Under the pieces are notes generated by a model. That model saw only the letters and a list, made by a program, of their open reading frames with translations, was not told the origin of the DNA and did no database searches. Positions 4,829 through 7,223 of a DNA stretch of 7,223 nucleotides are shown in pieces. A program made the position numbers and the translations under genes. The stretch's first letter is position 1. Every line of letters begins with the position of its first letter. The stretch covers positions 1 through 7,223 of the forward strand of contig CAYVLC010000139.1 in NCBI GenBank assembly GCA_964452155.1, in the 5' to 3' direction. Source of the stretch: UBA2632 sp964452155. GTDB lineage: Bacteria > Bacteroidota > Bacteroidia > Bacteroidales > Dysgonomonadaceae.

Positions 4829-7036
4829 TCACCACTCAATCTCAACCATTACACCTTCAGGACTATTTTCAAATTCAAACCAGCAGGTTTTGCTCTCTTC
4901 GTTCCAGTTGGTTTTGTAGTTTTCTATTTTTTGTTTCATATTATCAGTTATCGAAATTTCTGTTGGTGCAGAAGGAAGCAATACACGCATAGAATTGGTT
5001 GTTTCCGAGGGACTCTTTACAACAAGCGAGTAGCTGTTTTTCGTTGTTTTTTCGTTATAAACCCTAGATGCCGAAACAAGTACTTGTGGCTGTTGCATAT
5101 CTTCTGTACGAGCAATGTTGTATAGAAATGCCTGTTTGCCGGGCTCAATCTTTTTTTCTGTAAGAACAGGTAGCAGGGGGTCGAATAAATCAATCAATAA
5201 GCCACTTACGGTATAAGGTTCGTTGCTTACACTTTCGTCCATTACAGAAACTATTTCGTAGGGGCCTCTTACTAAATGGAAGTTGTTCTTAAACACCAAT
5301 TCACCACCAGCTGTCTTTTGCTCGTATAAATACTTTACTGTTTCAACAAAGTCTTTGTCTTTGGTTGCTTCAAGCACATATTCTTTTGGATCTTTGCGAA
5401 CAACATACACAGTACCTTTTCCATAACTATACGCCCCCTCTGCAGGATATAACTCCAGTCCCATTTTCTCAAATAGATGCTCGGAAGGTGAGTTGTATTG
5501 GTAATCTCTGGTATTCCACCATTCCATAACAGACTGAAACGGGTCTCTGTCTCTTCCGCTGTAAACCAAAACGCCTCCTTGTTTCACCCATTCTGCTATA
5601 TGTGTATGAGGTATAGGAGATAAAGGTTTCATATTTGAATAGCTCATCAATAAAACGTGCGTTTTTTTCAAAGATTCAGGATAAGTGGTGTTCTCTATGT
5701 GAACAACATTAATAGGAACACCGCGTTTCAAGAGTGGTAAAGCTTGACCATAGAAATTAGATAGATTGGGGTCTTCGTATTGTTCGTTTGCTTTAAAGTG
5801 CTGAAACATCATAGAGTTGGCCATCAACACACTTATTCCTTCAGAACCGCTTACTCTATTCTCAGATAATGGCATTTTATTTAGTGTGTTAATCATTACT
5901 TGCATCTGAGTAGAGTAGAAACGAGGAATTGTACCTTTCTCATCACTATCCATACTTTTTTGATAGAGGCCCTCGTAGATCCTGCTTGGCCAAGGCATTA
6001 TTTCGTAGTTGGCAATTTGTGGATACAATAGCTGAGCTGTAAATGTGGCTTCATAATTCTTTTTAAAATCGCTCCAATCCCTTGGCCTATCTTCAATTGG
6101 ATCGGTCAGGAAAAACATTTTCCTTCCAGTAGGTGCGGTCATTGATTCCATCGATCCATATTCAAGAAATGCTGTTTCAAATACGCGCTCTTTAACTATT
6201 CCATTAAAGTAGTTAGGAGCACGACTTGTACCTGTCCAAACTTGAGCAATATATCCATCTATGCCTTCAAGAGAAGCTAAACTTGCCTCGGGACTAACAA
6301 TTTCCCACTGAGAGTAGTTAATTAGAGAGTGTGTGGGTACATAGCAACGGATATCCATTCCTTTACTTTTACCATAAGTTTTGGCAAAAGTAGAAACATC
6401 GTCTAGTGCATTATAATATAGCTGATACTTTAACTTGTTTGAGAGATAAGTATTTTCGGCCGATGTGTGAGGAGCTCGCCAATCAAATCCATAATATTTC
6501 TTCCATTCTCGTTTAAAAGCTTCGCTATATCCTGCACGTGCCCAAAATTCTGGTTCCTCCAAGTAAATAGCGTCTATTCCCGCATCTATTACTCTTTTTA
6601 TGTGTGCTTCCTTTATATATTTGAGGAAATTTTCGGTTGGAACAATATATGGAACCATGGAACCGTGCCAAATGGTGTCGCCATTTTGTTCTACCTGCCC
6701 CTCATCCAAATGCCATTCTCCATCCCACTCTCCTGTAAAGTAGTCTTGATAATCTCCCCATGCTATCCCTGTCATAAAGTGGGTTGTGTAGCCTCTGTCT
6801 CTCCAGCTCTGCACGCGCTCTTCGAATGTCATGTTCGCTCTTTTCTCAGACGGATTTCCTCCAACTCCGTAAATAATGGCTACGTCGCCCCTCACATCTA
6901 TGGTTGGCTTCCATGGTTGCGCTGTTTGGAATACTGTTTTTTCGGCTTGTTGTATTCTTTTGCTTTTTTGCATACTTTGTTTGCAGCATAGGAAGGATAA
7001 ACTAAATGCAAGTACAAACGGGATAATATTTTTCAT
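4829..7036 (-). CDS. Putative exported lipoprotein glycoside hydrolase, GH42/GH164-like three-domain architecture
   Basis: 735 residues. The N-terminus has Lys2, a hydrophobic stretch (4-16) and Cys17-Cys18, consistent with a lipoprotein signal although the lipobox is not canonical. Residues about 48-390 look like a TIM barrel: DVAIIYGVGG, then IDAIYLEEPEFW (154-165) followed by SEAFKREWKKYYG, a pattern like the acid/base strand of GH42 enzymes. Later strands are KMFFLTDPIEDRPRDW (306-321) and IANYEIMPWPSRIYEG (341-356). Residues about 400-500 fit the GATase-like GH42 trimerisation domain (ISVLMANS, then GVPINVVHIE, then VLLMSYSN and WVKQGGVLVYSGRDRDP). About 590-735 is probably a beta-sandwich. 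Barrel, trimerisation domain and sandwich together also describe GH164 beta-mannosidases. The GH42 Asn-Glu pair is absent; Glu160, Glu161 or Glu163 may be the acid/base, and Asp312, Glu315, Glu297 or Glu345 the nucleophile. Activity is therefore inferred. It is the first gene of the minus-strand series, 207 bp before the regulator. Confidence 0.65.
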   Translation of the reverse strand: MKNIIPFVLAFSLSFLCCKQSMQKSKRIQQAEKTVFQTAQPWKPTIDVRGDVAIIYGVGGNPSEKRANMTFEERVQSWRDRGYTTHFMTGIAWGDYQDYFTGEWDGEWHLDEGQVEQNGDTIWHGSMVPYIVPTENFLKYIKEAHIKRVIDAGIDAIYLEEPEFWARAGYSEAFKREWKKYYGFDWRAPHTSAENTYLSNKLKYQLYYNALDDVSTFAKTYGKSKGMDIRCYVPTHSLINYSQWEIVSPEASLASLEGIDGYIAQVWTGTSRAPNYFNGIVKERVFETAFLEYGSMESMTAPTGRKMFFLTDPIEDRPRDWSDFKKNYEATFTAQLLYPQIANYEIMPWPSRIYEGLYQKSMDSDEKGTIPRFYSTQMQVMINTLNKMPLSENRVSGSEGISVLMANSMMFQHFKANEQYEDPNLSNFYGQALPLLKRGVPINVVHIENTTYPESLKKTHVLLMSYSNMKPLSPIPHTHIAEWVKQGGVLVYSGRDRDPFQSVMEWWNTRDYQYNSPSEHLFEKMGLELYPAEGAYSYGKGTVYVVRKDPKEYVLEATKDKDFVETVKYLYEQKTAGGELVFKNNFHLVRGPYEIVSVMDESVSNEPYTVSGLLIDLFDPLLPVLTEKKIEPGKQAFLYNIARTEDMQQPQVLVSASRVYNEKTTKNSYSLVVKSPSETTNSMRVLLPSAPTEISITDNMKQKIENYKTNWNEESKTCWFEFENSPEGVMVEIEW

Positions 7037-7105
7037 AATCGGGTGTCATTTAATTTATTATTTTCATTAAAAATGATGCTATATGTGGCATACTTGTTGC
7101 ATTTT

Positions 7106-7156
7106 TGTGTAATAATTGACTTCAAAATCAAATAGTGAGGCTCACAAATTTACACA
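7106..7156 (-). promoter_or_regulatory. Possible promoter with inverted repeat upstream of the lipoprotein gene
   Basis: TAAATTTG (minus strand, 7152-7145) matches the -7 consensus exactly but has no TTG at the -33 distance, so activator help might be needed. The start would be near 7138, about 100 bases before the ATG at 7036. A 7-bp inverted repeat, TGTGTAA (7106-7112) with TTACACA (7150-7156), overlaps the box and could be a regulator site. The rest of 7037-7223 is AT-rich with nothing recognised. Confidence 0.3.
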
Positions 7157-7223
7157 TTATTTACTTTTTTCGATAATCTGGCTCTTGTTTTTTCTTTAAT
7201 AACGTGAGTTCGGGATAAAAAAA

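Noticed and set aside
4820..4830. CT dinucleotide run at the stop codon of the lipoprotein gene
   Set aside because: It could slip, but it lies at and after the TGA, so length changes would not alter the protein. Short dinucleotide runs are expected by chance.
4775..5125. Plus-strand frame preceded by a TATATTTG box (4787-4794)
   Set aside because: The box has no -33 TTG at the right distance and lies downstream of the frame's own start. The frame is antisense to the end of the lipoprotein gene.
6467..7070. Two overlapping plus-strand frames near the right end
   Set aside because: Both are antisense shadows of the N-terminal part of the lipoprotein gene, whose signal sequence and domain pattern are convincing.

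Overview
The window is AT-rich, and its genes look like those of a glycan-degrading member of the Bacteroidota. The evidence is an exported multidomain GH3 glycosidase with a PA14 insert, a lipoprotein-like GH42-fold enzyme, weak or absent Shine-Dalgarno sequences, and several exact matches to the Bacteroidota -7 promoter element TAnnTTTG. The order or genus cannot be fixed from the sequence. All three convincing genes lie on the minus strand, so the biological order runs from right to left. The plus-strand open frames are shadows of these genes.

Layout from right to left: (i) 7037-7223 is a leader and promoter region with a TAAATTTG box. (ii) 4829-7036 encodes a 735-residue putative lipoprotein. 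It has a TIM-barrel-like part, a GATase-like part resembling the GH42 trimerisation domain, and a beta-rich C-terminus, an architecture also described for GH164. (iii) 4622-4828 is a short gap with two tandem 18-bp direct repeats bracketing a -7-like box, which looks like an autoregulatory site. (iv) 3758-4621 encodes an AraC/XylS regulator with an N-terminal cupin, resembling ChbR. (v) 3296-3757 is a 462-bp gap. It holds an excellent minus-strand promoter, two hairpins, a U-rich tract and a 32-codon frame, and is either a long structured leader for the next gene or a separate small RNA. (vi) 608-3295 encodes a GH3 beta-glycosidase with an inserted PA14 domain and a C-terminal fibronectin-III-like domain. 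(vii) 1-607 has no convincing gene but carries a second very good minus-strand promoter (357-386) pointing out of the window, so another gene probably starts beyond the left edge.

Inferred working model: the regulator senses a sugar or glycan signal and controls flanking genes for an exported glycosidase set. The surface or periplasmic lipoprotein and the periplasmic GH3 enzyme would act on the same oligosaccharide, with GH3 removing terminal beta-linked glucose or xylose. No SusC/SusD pair, transporter or sensor kinase is visible, so this may be the edge of a polysaccharide utilisation locus or a small satellite cluster. The parts least explained by known families are the structured element at 3516-3711 and the exact family of the lipoprotein enzyme. 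No mobile element, CRISPR array, tRNA or rRNA was seen.
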